Source: Oceanimonas marisflavi (GTDB taxonomy: Bacteria; Pseudomonadota; Gammaproteobacteria; Enterobacterales; Aeromonadaceae). From it: a DNA stretch of 64,000 bases. The notes under the pieces were generated by a model that was not told the DNA's origin, ran no database searches, and was given only the letters and a program-made list of their open reading frames with translations. Shown here one piece after another: positions 8,045 through 16,411 of this stretch. Each line of letters opens with the position of its first letter. Position 1 is the first letter of the stretch. The position numbers and the translations under genes are program-made. The stretch lies in NCBI RefSeq assembly GCF_003049725.1, contig NZ_QAGM01000015.1, forward strand, positions 1 through 64,000. Direction: 5' to 3'.

Positions 8045-8898
8045 GCCTGTTGCTCCAGCTGCTGACGGCAGTAGTCGGTATCAGAGCAGATAAAGACCCG
8101 ACTGCCCTGATCGTCGGTCACCACCTCGTCGAGGAAGCTGTCGGTGGCGCCACAGATATCGCAGGGCTCATCCCACTGCTGCACTTCAAAAGGATGGTCG
8201 TCAAAGTCCAGGCTGGTGACCCGGGTGTAGGGCGGAATGGCGTAGATGCGCTTTTCCCGGCCGGCGCCAAACAGCTGCAGCGCCGGCATCATGTCCATCT
8301 TGGGGTTGTCGAACTTGGGGATCGGCGAGGGATCCATGATGTAACGCTCATTGACCCGCACCGGATAGGCGTAGGAAGTGGCAATCTGGCCGTAACGGGC
8401 GATGTCCTCGTACAGCTTGACGTGCATGATGCCGTACTCCTCCAGGGCGTGCATTTTACGGGTCTCGGTTTCCCGCGGCTCGATAAAGCGCAGCGGCTCC
8501 GGAATGGGCACCTGATACACCAGGATCTGGCCCGGCTGCAGTGCCGTTTCGGGAATGCGGTGCCGGGTCTGGATCAGGCTCGCTTCGGTGGTCACCTCGG
8601 TGGTGGCCACGTCGGCCACCTTCTCAAAGAAGGCGCGGATGGACACTGCATTGGTGGTGTCGTCGGCGCCCTGATCGATCACCTTGAGGGTGTCTTCCCG
8701 GCCGATCAGCGCCGCGGTCAGCTGCACGCCGCCGGTGCCCCAGCCATAGGGCATGGGCATTTCCCGGCCGCCAAAGGGCACCTGGTAACCGGGAATGGCC
8801 ACCGCCTTGAGCAACGCCCGCCGAATCATGCGCTTGGTCTGCTCGTCCAGATAGGCGTAGTTGTAGCCCTGATGCTGTGTGTCGTGCTGGGTGTTCAT
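8041..8898 (-). CDS. phnJ: Radical-SAM C-P lyase PhnJ
   Basis: A 285-residue enzyme that breaks the carbon-phosphorus bond by radical chemistry. Cys246 and Cys249 (CDIC), Cys271 and Cys277 (CSDTDYC) have the CX2CX21CX5C spacing of E. coli PhnJ Cys241, 244, 266 and 272: three Fe-S ligands plus the catalytic cysteine. All are present, so the enzyme should be active. ATG at 8898 overlaps the phnI stop, and the end overlaps phnK by four bases. Confidence 0.96.
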   Translation of the reverse strand: MNTQHDTQHQGYNYAYLDEQTKRMIRRALLKAVAIPGYQVPFGGREMPMPYGWGTGGVQLTAALIGREDTLKVIDQGADDTTNAVSIRAFFEKVADVATTEVTTEASLIQTRHRIPETALQPGQILVYQVPIPEPLRFIEPRETETRKMHALEEYGIMHVKLYEDIARYGQIATSYAYPVRVNERYIMDPSPIPKFDNPKMDMMPALQLFGAGREKRIYAIPPYTRVTSLDFDDHPFEVQQWDEPCDICGATDSFLDEVVTDDQGSRVFICSDTDYCRQQLEQQA

Positions 8899-9983
8899 GC
8901 TTGCTTCTCCTGCTCGTCCTGCGCCTGTTCGTGCTCCCTGCGCATGCGGCGCAGCAGCTCCAGCTCAGCCTGAAAATCGACGTAATGGGGCAGCTTGAGA
9001 TGCGACACAAAACCTGCCGCTTCCACGTTGTCGGCATGGGCCAGCACAAATTCCTCGTCCTGGGCCGGGCCGGCCACCTGCTCGTCGTACTCCGGGGCCT
9101 GCAGCGCCCGGTCCACCAGCGCCATCGACATGGCCTTGCGCTCGCCAAAACCAAAGGTCAGGCCATAACCGCGGGTAAAGGCCGGCTTTTGCTGCTTATC
9201 GCCGGTAAAACCGTTGATCATCTGGCACTCGGTCAGCTCGATGTCGCCGATCTCGATGGCAAAGCCCAGTTCCTCGGGCACCAGCTCCAGGGTCACCTCA
9301 CCGGAGCGGATCTCGCCGGCAAAGGGATGGTTGCGGCCATAGCCGCGTTGGGTGGAATAGCCCAGCGCCAGCAGAAAACCCTCGTCGCCGCGCACCAGCT
9401 GCTGCAGCCGGGCCGAGCGGTCACAGGGAAAGGTCACCGGGGTCATGGTGACATCGGCGGGCTCAGCGCCATGGTCGCTTTCCACCACCAGCAACTGCTG
9501 CCGCTCGAGCATGGCCGACACCTGGGGGCAGGGCTCGGCCTCGGTCACCACCGGCGCCGGGCCGGGATGCTCGCCCTCGGCCAGCAGGGCAAAGTCCAGC
9601 AGGCGGTGGGTATAGTCGTAGGTGGGGCCCAGCACCTGGCCGCCGGGCAAGTCCTTGTAGGTGGCCGAGATGCGGCGCTCGATGCGCATGCGGGCGGTGT
9701 CCACCGGCTCGGTGACCGCCAGCCGGGGCAGGGTGGTACGGTAGGCCCGCAGCAGGAAAATGGCTTCCACCAGATCGCCGCCGGCCTGCTTTACCGCCAG
9801 CGCCGCCAGTTCCTTGTCGTAAATGCCGCCTTCGGTCATCACCCGATCCACGGCGCCGGCCAGCTGCTGCTCCACCTGAGTCACGCTGAGTTCGGGCTGT
9901 TCGGTATCGCCGCGGCGCTTCTGCGCCTGCAACTGATGGGCGGCGGCAATGGCCTTCTCGCCTCCCTTGACTGCTACATACAT
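8895..9983 (-). CDS. phnI: C-P lyase core subunit PhnI
   Basis: A 362-residue protein of the expected PhnI length, beginning MYVAVKGGEKAIAAAHQL and containing the GYSTQRGYGRNHPF segment typical of the family. PhnI is the nucleosidase-type subunit that, with PhnG, PhnH and PhnL, replaces adenine of ATP by the phosphonate. It starts three bases after phnH ends and overlaps phnJ by four. Confidence 0.95.
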   Translation of the reverse strand: MYVAVKGGEKAIAAAHQLQAQKRRGDTEQPELSVTQVEQQLAGAVDRVMTEGGIYDKELAALAVKQAGGDLVEAIFLLRAYRTTLPRLAVTEPVDTARMRIERRISATYKDLPGGQVLGPTYDYTHRLLDFALLAEGEHPGPAPVVTEAEPCPQVSAMLERQQLLVVESDHGAEPADVTMTPVTFPCDRSARLQQLVRGDEGFLLALGYSTQRGYGRNHPFAGEIRSGEVTLELVPEELGFAIEIGDIELTECQMINGFTGDKQQKPAFTRGYGLTFGFGERKAMSMALVDRALQAPEYDEQVAGPAQDEEFVLAHADNVEAAGFVSHLKLPHYVDFQAELELLRRMRREHEQAQDEQEKQA

Positions 9984-9986
9984 GGG

Positions 9987-10583
9987 TTACACCTCCACTC
10001 GGGTAGAACGGGGAATCGCGATCAGCTCGCGCTCACAAACGAATATCAGGTCAACCCCCAGGGGCGAACGCAGCTCCCGCTCACCGAGCCAGCGCACCAG
10101 GGCCGGCGGCAGACTGCCCAGAAACACGGAGCGTTTATCCGCAATGCCGGGGCCAGACAGCACCGCCTCCACACCACCGTCCAGTGAGTCGGTTTCCACC
10201 ACCAGGGTCGCACCCTGATCCGGGTATTCCTCGGTGCCCGCCGGCAGCGACGTCAGCACCGCCTCACAGGCGTCCGAATCCTGCTGCGCCAGCACCGCAA
10301 AATCGGCCTTCCCCGGCTCCTCCATCAACGGTGCGCCGACGTGAAAACGCAGATTGTCGAGAACGACCTGATCGGCACTCAGGCTGGGTGACAACCACAA
10401 CCGGGTATGATGGTCGGCCAGGGTCAGCAGCACCTGCACGGAACCAGCGTTGAGGGCACCAAAGGCGCCAGCCCGGTCCAGCTCGACGTGCGTGCCCGGC
10501 TCCGCCATGGCGGTCAGCAGGCGACGGAAACAGGTCTGGCTGTCGTGTACGGCATCGGCAAAGGCCGTGGTAATGGTGGTCAT
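9987..10583 (-). CDS. phnH: C-P lyase core subunit PhnH
   Basis: A 198-residue PhnH: FADAVHDSQTCFRRLLTAMAEPG at the N-terminus is the family hallmark, and the protein ends in RELIAIPRSTRVEV. PhnH is a structural subunit of the PhnGHIJ core related to PLP-fold proteins but without cofactor. The start codon at 10583 touches the phnG stop. Flanked by phnG and phnI as in E. coli. Confidence 0.94.
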   Translation of the reverse strand: MTTITTAFADAVHDSQTCFRRLLTAMAEPGTHVELDRAGAFGALNAGSVQVLLTLADHHTRLWLSPSLSADQVVLDNLRFHVGAPLMEEPGKADFAVLAQQDSDACEAVLTSLPAGTEEYPDQGATLVVETDSLDGGVEAVLSGPGIADKRSVFLGSLPPALVRWLGERELRSPLGVDLIFVCERELIAIPRSTRVEV

Positions 10584-11026
10584 CAGTCTTCTCCCCGCAC
10601 CATGGTAAAAAAGTCCACCTTGCTGGCCGCCACCTGCCGGCGACGCAGCTCCTCCTGCTCGGCCTTGTGCGCTGCCAGCGGCGCGATCAGCTCCCGGTTA
10701 AGCCGTTCGCTCATTTCACCGGTCTGCATCAGGCCGTCGATCACCGCGGCCAGCTCGGCATGGGCCTTGTTGCGGCCGCATACATAGCTGTAGCCAAGCT
10801 CGCCGCCGGCCAGCCGGATCACCGACCGGGTAATGGTGATATCGCCCAGATTGAACTGGCTGCCAGTGGCGCCCATGCGCGCCCGCACCTGAGCCAGGCC
10901 CACTTCCGGCGCCCGTATCAGTTCATAGTCGGGGGTCAGCGCCAGTGCCTGCCAGCGGCCGTCCAGCTCGCCCCAGGAGGCCCGGGCCAGTACCGACATC
11001 CATTGCTTTCGTTGTGGTGTATTCAT
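10583..11026 (-). CDS. phnG: C-P lyase core subunit PhnG
   Basis: A 147-residue PhnG with RKQWMSVLARA near the start and the GELGYSYVCGRNKAHAELAA segment conserved in this subunit. It forms the centre of the C-P lyase core complex with PhnH, PhnI and PhnJ. The ATG at 11026 directly adjoins the phnF stop, so the two are coupled. Confidence 0.93.
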   Translation of the reverse strand: MNTPQRKQWMSVLARASWGELDGRWQALALTPDYELIRAPEVGLAQVRARMGATGSQFNLGDITITRSVIRLAGGELGYSYVCGRNKAHAELAAVIDGLMQTGEMSERLNRELIAPLAAHKAEQEELRRRQVAASKVDFFTMVRGED

Positions 11027-11722
11027 TTAGTGCTCCACGACATATTCAATCAGGTCGGAACGGGACGAACTGACGGAGAATTCCGCAATTCGATTCGTTC
11101 CCTTGATCTGGTTTCTGGTTTTGATGCGCATCACCGGCACCAGTTTGTTTATTTGCAACAAGCGGCACTCTTCACTCAGCGGCGTGCGGGCACTTAAGCG
11201 GGTTGATTGCCGCTTGAGTTCCATATTCAGTGTTTTTCTTAAAAACTCATGCAATGAACCTTGCCTGAAGTGCTTTAATACCGGCCACCAGTCCGGGTCA
11301 GGCAAATAATGGTTAATCACACAGCGGGGAATGCCTTCCGTTTTTCTCAGTGTTTGTATGTGAATAATTTTTTGCTCCGGCTCCACTTCCAGCTCCCTGG
11401 CCAGCTTGCCGTTGGCCACCATCATCCGTGACCTGATGACCCGGCAGCTGGGCAGAGAGCCCTGCTCCAGCAGGTTGCCGGTATAATGGGCGCCGTCGTG
11501 CAGCAGGTACTGGTGTGGCTGCCGCACCACCATATTGCCCTTGCCCTGATGTCGCTGGATCAGGCCATTGGCCACCAGCTCGTCAATGGCCCGGCGCACG
11601 GTGTGACGGTTAACCTGAAAGCGCGTGGCCAGCTGCATTTCCGGCGGTAAATAATCTCCCGGCTGATAATGTTGTCTGATATCCGATTCCAGCTGCCGGC
11701 TGATTTTCATGTATATCCGCAT
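11027..11722 (-). CDS. phnF: GntR-family (HutC type) regulator PhnF
   Basis: A 231-residue repressor-type protein. Residues about 1-70 form a GntR winged helix (VNRHTVRRAIDELVANGLI followed by RHQGKGNMVV), and the rest is a UTRA ligand-binding domain. The start at 11722 has GGAG about ten bases upstream. A perfect palindrome that fits the HutC-subfamily operator lies 29 bases upstream (11751-11762), and a similar site lies before phnC, so it probably represses both itself and the transporter-led operon. The ligand is unknown. Confidence 0.92.
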   Translation of the reverse strand: MRIYMKISRQLESDIRQHYQPGDYLPPEMQLATRFQVNRHTVRRAIDELVANGLIQRHQGKGNMVVRQPHQYLLHDGAHYTGNLLEQGSLPSCRVIRSRMMVANGKLARELEVEPEQKIIHIQTLRKTEGIPRCVINHYLPDPDWWPVLKHFRQGSLHEFLRKTLNMELKRQSTRLSARTPLSEECRLLQINKLVPVMRIKTRNQIKGTNRIAEFSVSSSRSDLIEYVVEH

Positions 11723-11777
11723 TTGCTGTCGCTCCGGTTATAAATTCCCTTTGTCTAGACAACATCGGTTAAATAAA
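11723..11777 (-). promoter_or_regulatory. Probable phnF promoter region
   Basis: The 55 bases between phnE and phnF hold the 12-bp operator at 11751-11762, then AT-rich TTTATAAC about 14 bases downstream on the minus strand as a possible -10, and the phnF ribosome site. A separate promoter here would let the regulator and the enzyme genes phnGHIJKLMNP be expressed apart from phnCDE. The hexamers are weak, so the exact promoter is uncertain. Confidence 0.4.
11751..11762. promoter_or_regulatory. PhnF operator upstream of phnF (perfect palindrome)
   Basis: TTGTCTAGACAA is a perfect 12-bp palindrome whose core GTCTAGAC fits the HutC-subfamily GntR operator rule GT-N-TA-N-AC. It lies between phnE and phnF, where an autoregulatory site is expected. 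Confidence 0.65.
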
Positions 11778-12563
11778 TCAGATGTACTTTTTGCGAATAT
11801 ATTGGGAGGCCACGTCGAGCAGGCTGACCGTGACAATCACCACCAGCATGATGGCGGCGGTCTGCTCAAACTGAAAACTGCGTATCGCTTCCCACAGCAG
11901 CACGCCAACGCCACCGGCCCCCACCATGCCCACGACGGTGGCCGAGCGCACATTGGACTCAAACCGATAGAGCGAATAGGAGATCCACAGCGGCAGCACC
12001 TGGGGCAGCACGCCATAGAGAATTTCCTCCAGCTTGCCGGCACCGGTGGCCCTTACTCCCTCGATGGGGCCCGGTTCAATTGCCTCCACCGCCTCGGAAA
12101 ACAGCTTGGACAGTACCCCTGTGGTGTGCACAAACAGCGCCAGCACACCGGCAAAGGGACCCAGGCCGACGGCCACCACAAACAGCATGGCGAACACCAT
12201 TTCATTGATGGCCCGGGCCGCGTCCATCAGCCGGCGCATCGGCTGGCATACCCACTGGGGAAACAGGTTTTCGGCACACAGCAGGCCAAAGGGAATCGAC
12301 AGCACGATGGCCAGCAGAGTGCCCCAGAGCGCCACCTGCAGAGTGACCAGAGTCTCTTTCAGGTAAAGCTGCCAGTGGGTGAAGTCCGGCGGGAAAAAAC
12401 CCGTCGCCAGCTCGGCCATGTTGCCGGCATCACGTACCAGCACGGAGGGATTCATTTCCGCCCCCTGCCAGGCCCAGGCCAGCACCAGCGCCAGCAGACT
12501 CCATTTAACCCATTGCCACAGGCGCAGGGTCGGGCCCGGCTGGCTCACAACGTCGGTATTCAT
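11778..12563 (-). CDS. phnE: Phosphonate ABC transporter permease PhnE
   Basis: A 261-residue inner-membrane permease with about six hydrophobic segments. The [24 protein letters not shown] stretch is the cytoplasmic EAA loop that contacts the PhnC ATPase. It belongs with PhnD and PhnC. Translation starts at 12563, about 20 bases after a strong intergenic hairpin. The gene is full length and single, not split as in some E. coli strains. Confidence 0.93.
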   Translation of the reverse strand: MNTDVVSQPGPTLRLWQWVKWSLLALVLAWAWQGAEMNPSVLVRDAGNMAELATGFFPPDFTHWQLYLKETLVTLQVALWGTLLAIVLSIPFGLLCAENLFPQWVCQPMRRLMDAARAINEMVFAMLFVVAVGLGPFAGVLALFVHTTGVLSKLFSEAVEAIEPGPIEGVRATGAGKLEEILYGVLPQVLPLWISYSLYRFESNVRSATVVGMVGAGGVGVLLWEAIRSFQFEQTAAIMLVVIVTVSLLDVASQYIRKKYI

Positions 12564-12583
12564 TGTTACGGTCTCCGGTAACC

Positions 12584-12612
12584 GTGAAAGGCCGGGAACA
12601 CCGGCCTTTCAC
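12584..12612. terminator. Perfect 12-bp hairpin between phnD and phnE (probable attenuator or mRNA stabiliser)
   Basis: Arms GTGAAAGGCCGG (12584-12595) and CCGGCCTTTCAC (12601-12612) are perfectly complementary around a 5-base loop. It starts six bases past the phnD stop. There is no long T run, so it more likely protects the 3' end of phnCD mRNA or partly attenuates phnE than stops transcription fully. Confidence 0.6.
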
Positions 12613-12618
12613 CGGCAT

Positions 12619-13608
12619 TTAGTTGGTTATGGCTTCCAGGGCGGACATCTGGCGGTTCATCGCCGCCAGCTGCATCTTGACCTGTTCGATATCCGCCGCA
12701 TCGGCCTGGTTGTTTTCCAGCACCGTCAGCTCCTTGAACAGCTGCAGCTGGCGAATGGGCAGCAGTTGCAGGTTGCTGGAGGGCTTGAAGGAATCCCAGT
12801 CCAGCGCCGCCAGAATCTCCTTCTGCTGTTGATCCCCGGATTTGCCGTAGTTCATGAAGAAGTCGTAGACGACCTGCTTGGTGGCTTCCGGCAGGTTCTT
12901 GCGCCAGACGATGGGATCGGCGGGGATCAGCGGCGACTTCCACAGCACCTTGATGTTTTTGGCTTTTTCCGGCTCGCGTTCGGTGAATCGCGCCAGGCTT
13001 TCGGTGTTGTTGGTGGCCACGTCCACCTGCTTGTTGAGCACGGCAAACAGGTTGACCTCATGGCTGGAATTCAGGGTGCGCCTGAATTCCTGAGGAGACG
13101 CGTCGTTCTGGGCAAACACGTAATAGGAAGGCACCAGAAAGCCGGAGGTGGAGTTGGGATCCCCGTTACCAAACACCAGCTCCTTGCGCTGGGCCAGCAC
13201 ATCACTGACCGAGGCCAGCGGACTGTCCTGGTGGGCGATCAGCAGGCTCCAGTAACCGGGCTGACCATCGGCACTCACCGTCTGGGCAAAGATTTCGCCG
13301 CCGGCGCGGTCCACCGCTTCCATGGCCGACTTGTTGCCCAGCCAGGCGATGTCGACCTTGTCAAAGCGCATACCCTGAATAATGCCGGCGTAATCGGGGG
13401 CAAAGAATGCCTCCACCTCAACGCCCAGCCGTTTTTCCATGTCATCCAGAAAGGGCTCCCAGCTTTGCTTGAGGTTCTGCTGGGACTCGGTAGAAATAAT
13501 GCCAAAATGAATGGTCGACAGCGGCGCCTCGCCGGCCAGTGCCGGCGCCGCCATCAGGGCGCTCAACAGGCTCACGCCACCCACGAGTTTTTTCAGTGCA
13601 TGCTTCAT
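12619..13608 (-). CDS. phnD: Periplasmic phosphonate-binding protein PhnD
   Basis: A 329-residue protein with a signal peptide (residues 1-25, cut after APALA). STIHFGIISTESQQNLKQSW and the SADGQPGYWSLLIAHQDSP region are typical of the PhnD/PhoD-like phosphonate-binding family. It delivers phosphonates to PhnE/PhnC. The C-terminus has a predicted helical segment rich in Gln and Met. It lies five bases after phnC. Confidence 0.93.
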   Translation of the reverse strand: MKHALKKLVGGVSLLSALMAAPALAGEAPLSTIHFGIISTESQQNLKQSWEPFLDDMEKRLGVEVEAFFAPDYAGIIQGMRFDKVDIAWLGNKSAMEAVDRAGGEIFAQTVSADGQPGYWSLLIAHQDSPLASVSDVLAQRKELVFGNGDPNSTSGFLVPSYYVFAQNDASPQEFRRTLNSSHEVNLFAVLNKQVDVATNNTESLARFTEREPEKAKNIKVLWKSPLIPADPIVWRKNLPEATKQVVYDFFMNYGKSGDQQQKEILAALDWDSFKPSSNLQLLPIRQLQLFKELTVLENNQADAADIEQVKMQLAAMNRQMSALEAITN

Positions 13609-13613
13609 GACGG

Positions 13614-14456
13614 TTATCCTTGAATGGGGCTGGTTATAAAGGGAGCAGACAGCGGACGCAGGCCGGACGCCATGGCCGGCGTCCGGGCATCCGGCCGGGA
13701 TTTGGTATAAAGGGCAGCCAGTTCACGCTCGGTGATGGTGCCGGAGGCGCCCTGGTAGAAAATTTCCCCTTCCCGCAGGGCCACCAGGTACTGACAGTAT
13801 TTCAGCGCGTAGTCCACCTGATGCAGGGTCACCACCACCGGAATGCCTTCACGCTCATTGATGTCCTTGAGCAGTTCCATCACGGTGCGGGCCGACTCGG
13901 GATCGAGGGATGCGATGGGCTCGTCGGCAAAGATGATGCGGGCCCGCTGCATCAGGGAGCGGGCGATGGCCACCCGCTGCTGCTGACCACCGGACAGGGT
14001 GGACACCCGCTGGCCGGCAAAGGCCGCCATGCCAACCCGCTCCAGTGCCTGCATGGCCTGCCGGCGCTGCTCGGTGGTAAACCGGCCGGTCAGGGTGCGC
14101 CAGCGGGCGGTGCTGCCCAGGGCGCCAATCAGCACATTGGTCAGCACACTCAGGCGGTTGACCAGGTTGAACTGCTGAAAGATATAGCCGGCCCGGGCCC
14201 GGCAATCACGCACCTGGCTGGCGGCCCGGCCACCGGACTGCACCAGCTGCCCCAGCACACGAATCTCGGATTCGCTCTGCCTGTCGGAATACACCAGGCC
14301 ACTCAGATGACGCAGCAGGGTGGACTTTCCCGAGCCGGACGGTCCCAGCAGGGCAGTGATGCCCGAATGAGAGATATCCAGACTGATTTCTTTCAGCGCT
14401 TTCTTGTTGTCAAAGGTCTTGCTCAGACGCCTGACCTCAATGATCTTGTTGCTCAT
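13614..14456 (-). CDS. phnC: Phosphonate ABC transporter ATPase PhnC
   Basis: A 280-residue ABC ATPase: Walker [10 protein letters not shown] at residues 38-46, signature [15 protein letters not shown] and Walker [13 protein letters not shown]. It energises PhnDE. The start [10 protein letters not shown] at 14456 has GAGG nine bases upstream and fits the family N-terminus; an upstream ATG at 14489 has no ribosome site. It is the first gene of the C-P lyase locus and is preceded by a PhnF-type operator about 170 bases upstream. Confidence 0.93.
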   Translation of the reverse strand: MSNKIIEVRRLSKTFDNKKALKEISLDISHSGITALLGPSGSGKSTLLRHLSGLVYSDRQSESEIRVLGQLVQSGGRAASQVRDCRARAGYIFQQFNLVNRLSVLTNVLIGALGSTARWRTLTGRFTTEQRRQAMQALERVGMAAFAGQRVSTLSGGQQQRVAIARSLMQRARIIFADEPIASLDPESARTVMELLKDINEREGIPVVVTLHQVDYALKYCQYLVALREGEIFYQGASGTITERELAALYTKSRPDARTPAMASGLRPLSAPFITSPIQG

Positions 14457-14626
14457 TGTCAGCAGCCTCACGTTGGTTTCGTGGGCCATGGTGCTGTCGG
14501 CAGATGACAGTTTTATGGAGGAATTGCGTCAGAAAAAGGCTGGAGAAAAGCTGTTGAGCATCAAGAGAGCTACGTAACCATATGTTTTATAATGAGTTAA
14601 AAATTAAGCTCCAATTTGGCGGTCAA

Positions 14627-14640
14627 CTTGTATAGACATG
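14627..14640. promoter_or_regulatory. Candidate PhnF operator upstream of phnC
   Basis: CTTGTATAGACATG has the core GTATAGAC, which fits the same HutC-type rule GT-N-TA-N-AC as the palindrome before phnF. On the minus strand it is followed directly by TTGACC, a possible -35 hexamer, so bound repressor would block RNA polymerase. It is an imperfect palindrome (10 of 14 positions). Confidence 0.55.
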
Positions 14641-14684
14641 AGTGTCAGAAAAACTTCATTCGATCTGCGCCATCGGCACACGCC

Positions 14685-14717
14685 AAAAACGACGAAGCCG
14701 CCTCAAGAGGCGGCTTC
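14685..14717 (-). terminator. Rho-independent terminator of the class V aminotransferase gene
   Basis: On the minus strand an 11-bp GC-rich stem (14694-14717, arms GAAGCCGCCTC / GAGGCGGCTTC) is followed by a T run (14685-14689). It lies 26 bases beyond the aminotransferase stop and insulates the phnC promoter. Confidence 0.8.
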
Positions 14718-14742
14718 ACGCTTCAAAGAGAAACGAGGGAGA

Positions 14743-15876
14743 TCAGCCCTGCAGTACCCGATCCAAAGCGGCTTCAAAGGTGGCCACTGTGCCATCCACG
14801 TCCTTCAGCTTGTCGAGACCAAACAGGCCCAGGCGGAAGGTCTGAAAGTCGGCAGGCTCGTCGCAGGCCAGGGGCACGCCGGCGGCAATTTGCAGGCCCT
14901 CGGCGGCAAACTTGCTGCCGCTCTTGATGCCGGCGTCGTCGGTGTAGCACACCACCACGCCCGGCGCGGCAAAGCCGTCGGCGGCCACGCTCTTGATGCC
15001 CCGGGCAGCCAGCACGGCGCGCACCTTGTCGCCCAGCTCCTGCTGACGCTGTTTCATCACCTCAAAGCCCAGCTCCCGGCTTTCCACTATGGTGTCGCGG
15101 AAGGCGGTAAGGGCGTCGGTGGGCATGGTGGCGTGGTAGGCATGACCACCCTGCTCGTAGGTTTCCATTATCTGCAGCCACTTTTTCAGATCCATGGCAA
15201 AGCTGCTGCTCTGGGTGCCTTCAATTCGCTCCCGGGCCAGTTCACTCAGCATCACCAGACCGCAGCAGGGTGAGCTGCTCCAGCCCTTTTGCGGAGCGCT
15301 CAGCAGAATGTCGACACCGCAGGCGTCCATGTCCACCCAGATGGTGCCTGAAGCGATACAGTCGATCACCAGCAGGCCACCCACCTCGTGCACGGCGTCG
15401 GCCATGGCGCGAATGTAGTCATCGGGCAGCATCATGCCGGCGGCGGTTTCCACGTGGGCGGCAAACACCAGATCGGGCTTCTGCTCACGAATGGTGGCCA
15501 CCACTTCCTCGATGGGGGCCGGCGCCATGGCGGCCTGGGGGCCGGCTTCAATGGTGCGGGCCTTGAGCACGGTCTCGGACGCGGGAATATTGCCGGCCTC
15601 AAAAATCTGGCTCCAGCGGTAGCTGAACCAGCCGTTACGCACCACCAGACAGCGCTTGTCGGTGGCGAACTGGCGGGCCACGGCTTCCATGCCAAAGGTG
15701 CCGCTGCCGGGCACGATCACCGCCGAATGGGCGTGATAGAGCTCCTTCAGGCTGGCGGAGATGTCCCTCATCACTTGCTGAAAACGCGCCGACATGTGGT
15801 TAAGGGCGCGGTCGGTGTACACCACCGAATATTCCAGCAGACCATCGGGGTCGATATTGGGCAGCAATCCGGACAT
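14743..15876 (-). CDS. Class V PLP aminotransferase (alanine-glyoxylate / serine-pyruvate type)
   Basis: A 377-residue fold-type I aminotransferase. The PLP lysine is Lys197 in SAPQKGWSS and the ring-binding Asp is Asp172 in LLVIDCIASG; VPGSGTFGMEA is the phosphate-binding turn. The start MSGLLPNIDPDG at 15876 has GAGGTG upstream; a frame to 16059 adds 61 unlikely residues. It is related to, but clearly different from, the PhnW at 35019. It stands directly upstream of the phn locus on the same strand but is separated by its own terminator, so it is not in the operon. The substrate may be alanine, serine or an aminophosphonate; sequence alone does not decide. Confidence 0.85.
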   Translation of the reverse strand: MSGLLPNIDPDGLLEYSVVYTDRALNHMSARFQQVMRDISASLKELYHAHSAVIVPGSGTFGMEAVARQFATDKRCLVVRNGWFSYRWSQIFEAGNIPASETVLKARTIEAGPQAAMAPAPIEEVVATIREQKPDLVFAAHVETAAGMMLPDDYIRAMADAVHEVGGLLVIDCIASGTIWVDMDACGVDILLSAPQKGWSSSPCCGLVMLSELARERIEGTQSSSFAMDLKKWLQIMETYEQGGHAYHATMPTDALTAFRDTIVESRELGFEVMKQRQQELGDKVRAVLAARGIKSVAADGFAAPGVVVCYTDDAGIKSGSKFAAEGLQIAAGVPLACDEPADFQTFRLGLFGLDKLKDVDGTVATFEAALDRVLQG

Positions 15877-16149
15877 AATCACCTCTTGAAAAACGTAACT
15901 GATACTGAAAGCAGGAGCGCGAACGCGCCGCCGAATACCCTCAAGGATGGCACAGTCTTGCCGGTGAGGGCTACTGCTCATTTGGAGCCAGGGAACGGCG
16001 GACGGCGTGGTCTGAACGGTCAATAATGCCCAATCTTTTGCAAAACAGCAAAGAAACAACCAACAAAACTGCCTTTAAACCAATTTAGTAAAATTTAAAA
16101 CTAACTTTAATGTTAAAGGCAAACCAATAACCCACAACAGAGAGAATTC

Positions 16150-16365
16150 ATGAACGAAACATTCAGCCTTGAGGGCAATGACTACATTCCCCTGTGCAAC
16201 CTGCTGAAAGTACTGGGCTGGTGCGACTCCGGCGCCATGGCCAAGGCGGTGATCGACGAGGGTGCCGTCACCGTCAACGGTCAGGTGGAAGTACGCAAGC
16301 GCTGCAAGATAGTGGCGGGGCAGGAAGTGTGCTTTAACGGTCATACAGTCACCGTCGGCGAATAA
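16150..16365 (+). CDS. ybcJ: YbcJ-like S4-domain RNA-binding protein
   Basis: A 71-residue protein that is almost entirely one S4 RNA-binding domain (LCNLLKVLGWCDSGAMAKAVI, then VTVNGQVEVRKRCKI). E. coli YbcJ has the same size and fold. It probably binds structured RNA or ribosomes. Start ATG at 16150 follows an AGAGAG sequence. It is transcribed alone, divergent from the aminotransferase. Confidence 0.88.
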   Translation: MNETFSLEGNDYIPLCNLLKVLGWCDSGAMAKAVIDEGAVTVNGQVEVRKRCKIVAGQEVCFNGHTVTVGE

Positions 16366-16370
16366 CCGAC

Positions 16371-16394
16371 AAAAGGGGCCGCCGGCCCCTTTTT
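16371..16394. terminator. Bidirectional terminator between ybcJ and the antiporter gene
   Basis: AAAAGGGGCC...GGCCCCTTTTT forms a GC stem with A and T runs on both sides, between the convergent ends at 16365 and 16412. It works for either strand. Confidence 0.85.
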
Positions 16395-16411
16395 CGTTAA
16401 TGGCCCGGGCC

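Noticed and set aside
15877-16059. 61-residue N-terminal extension of the class V aminotransferase
   Set aside because: Composition is unlike the family, and GAGGTG precedes the internal ATG at 15876.
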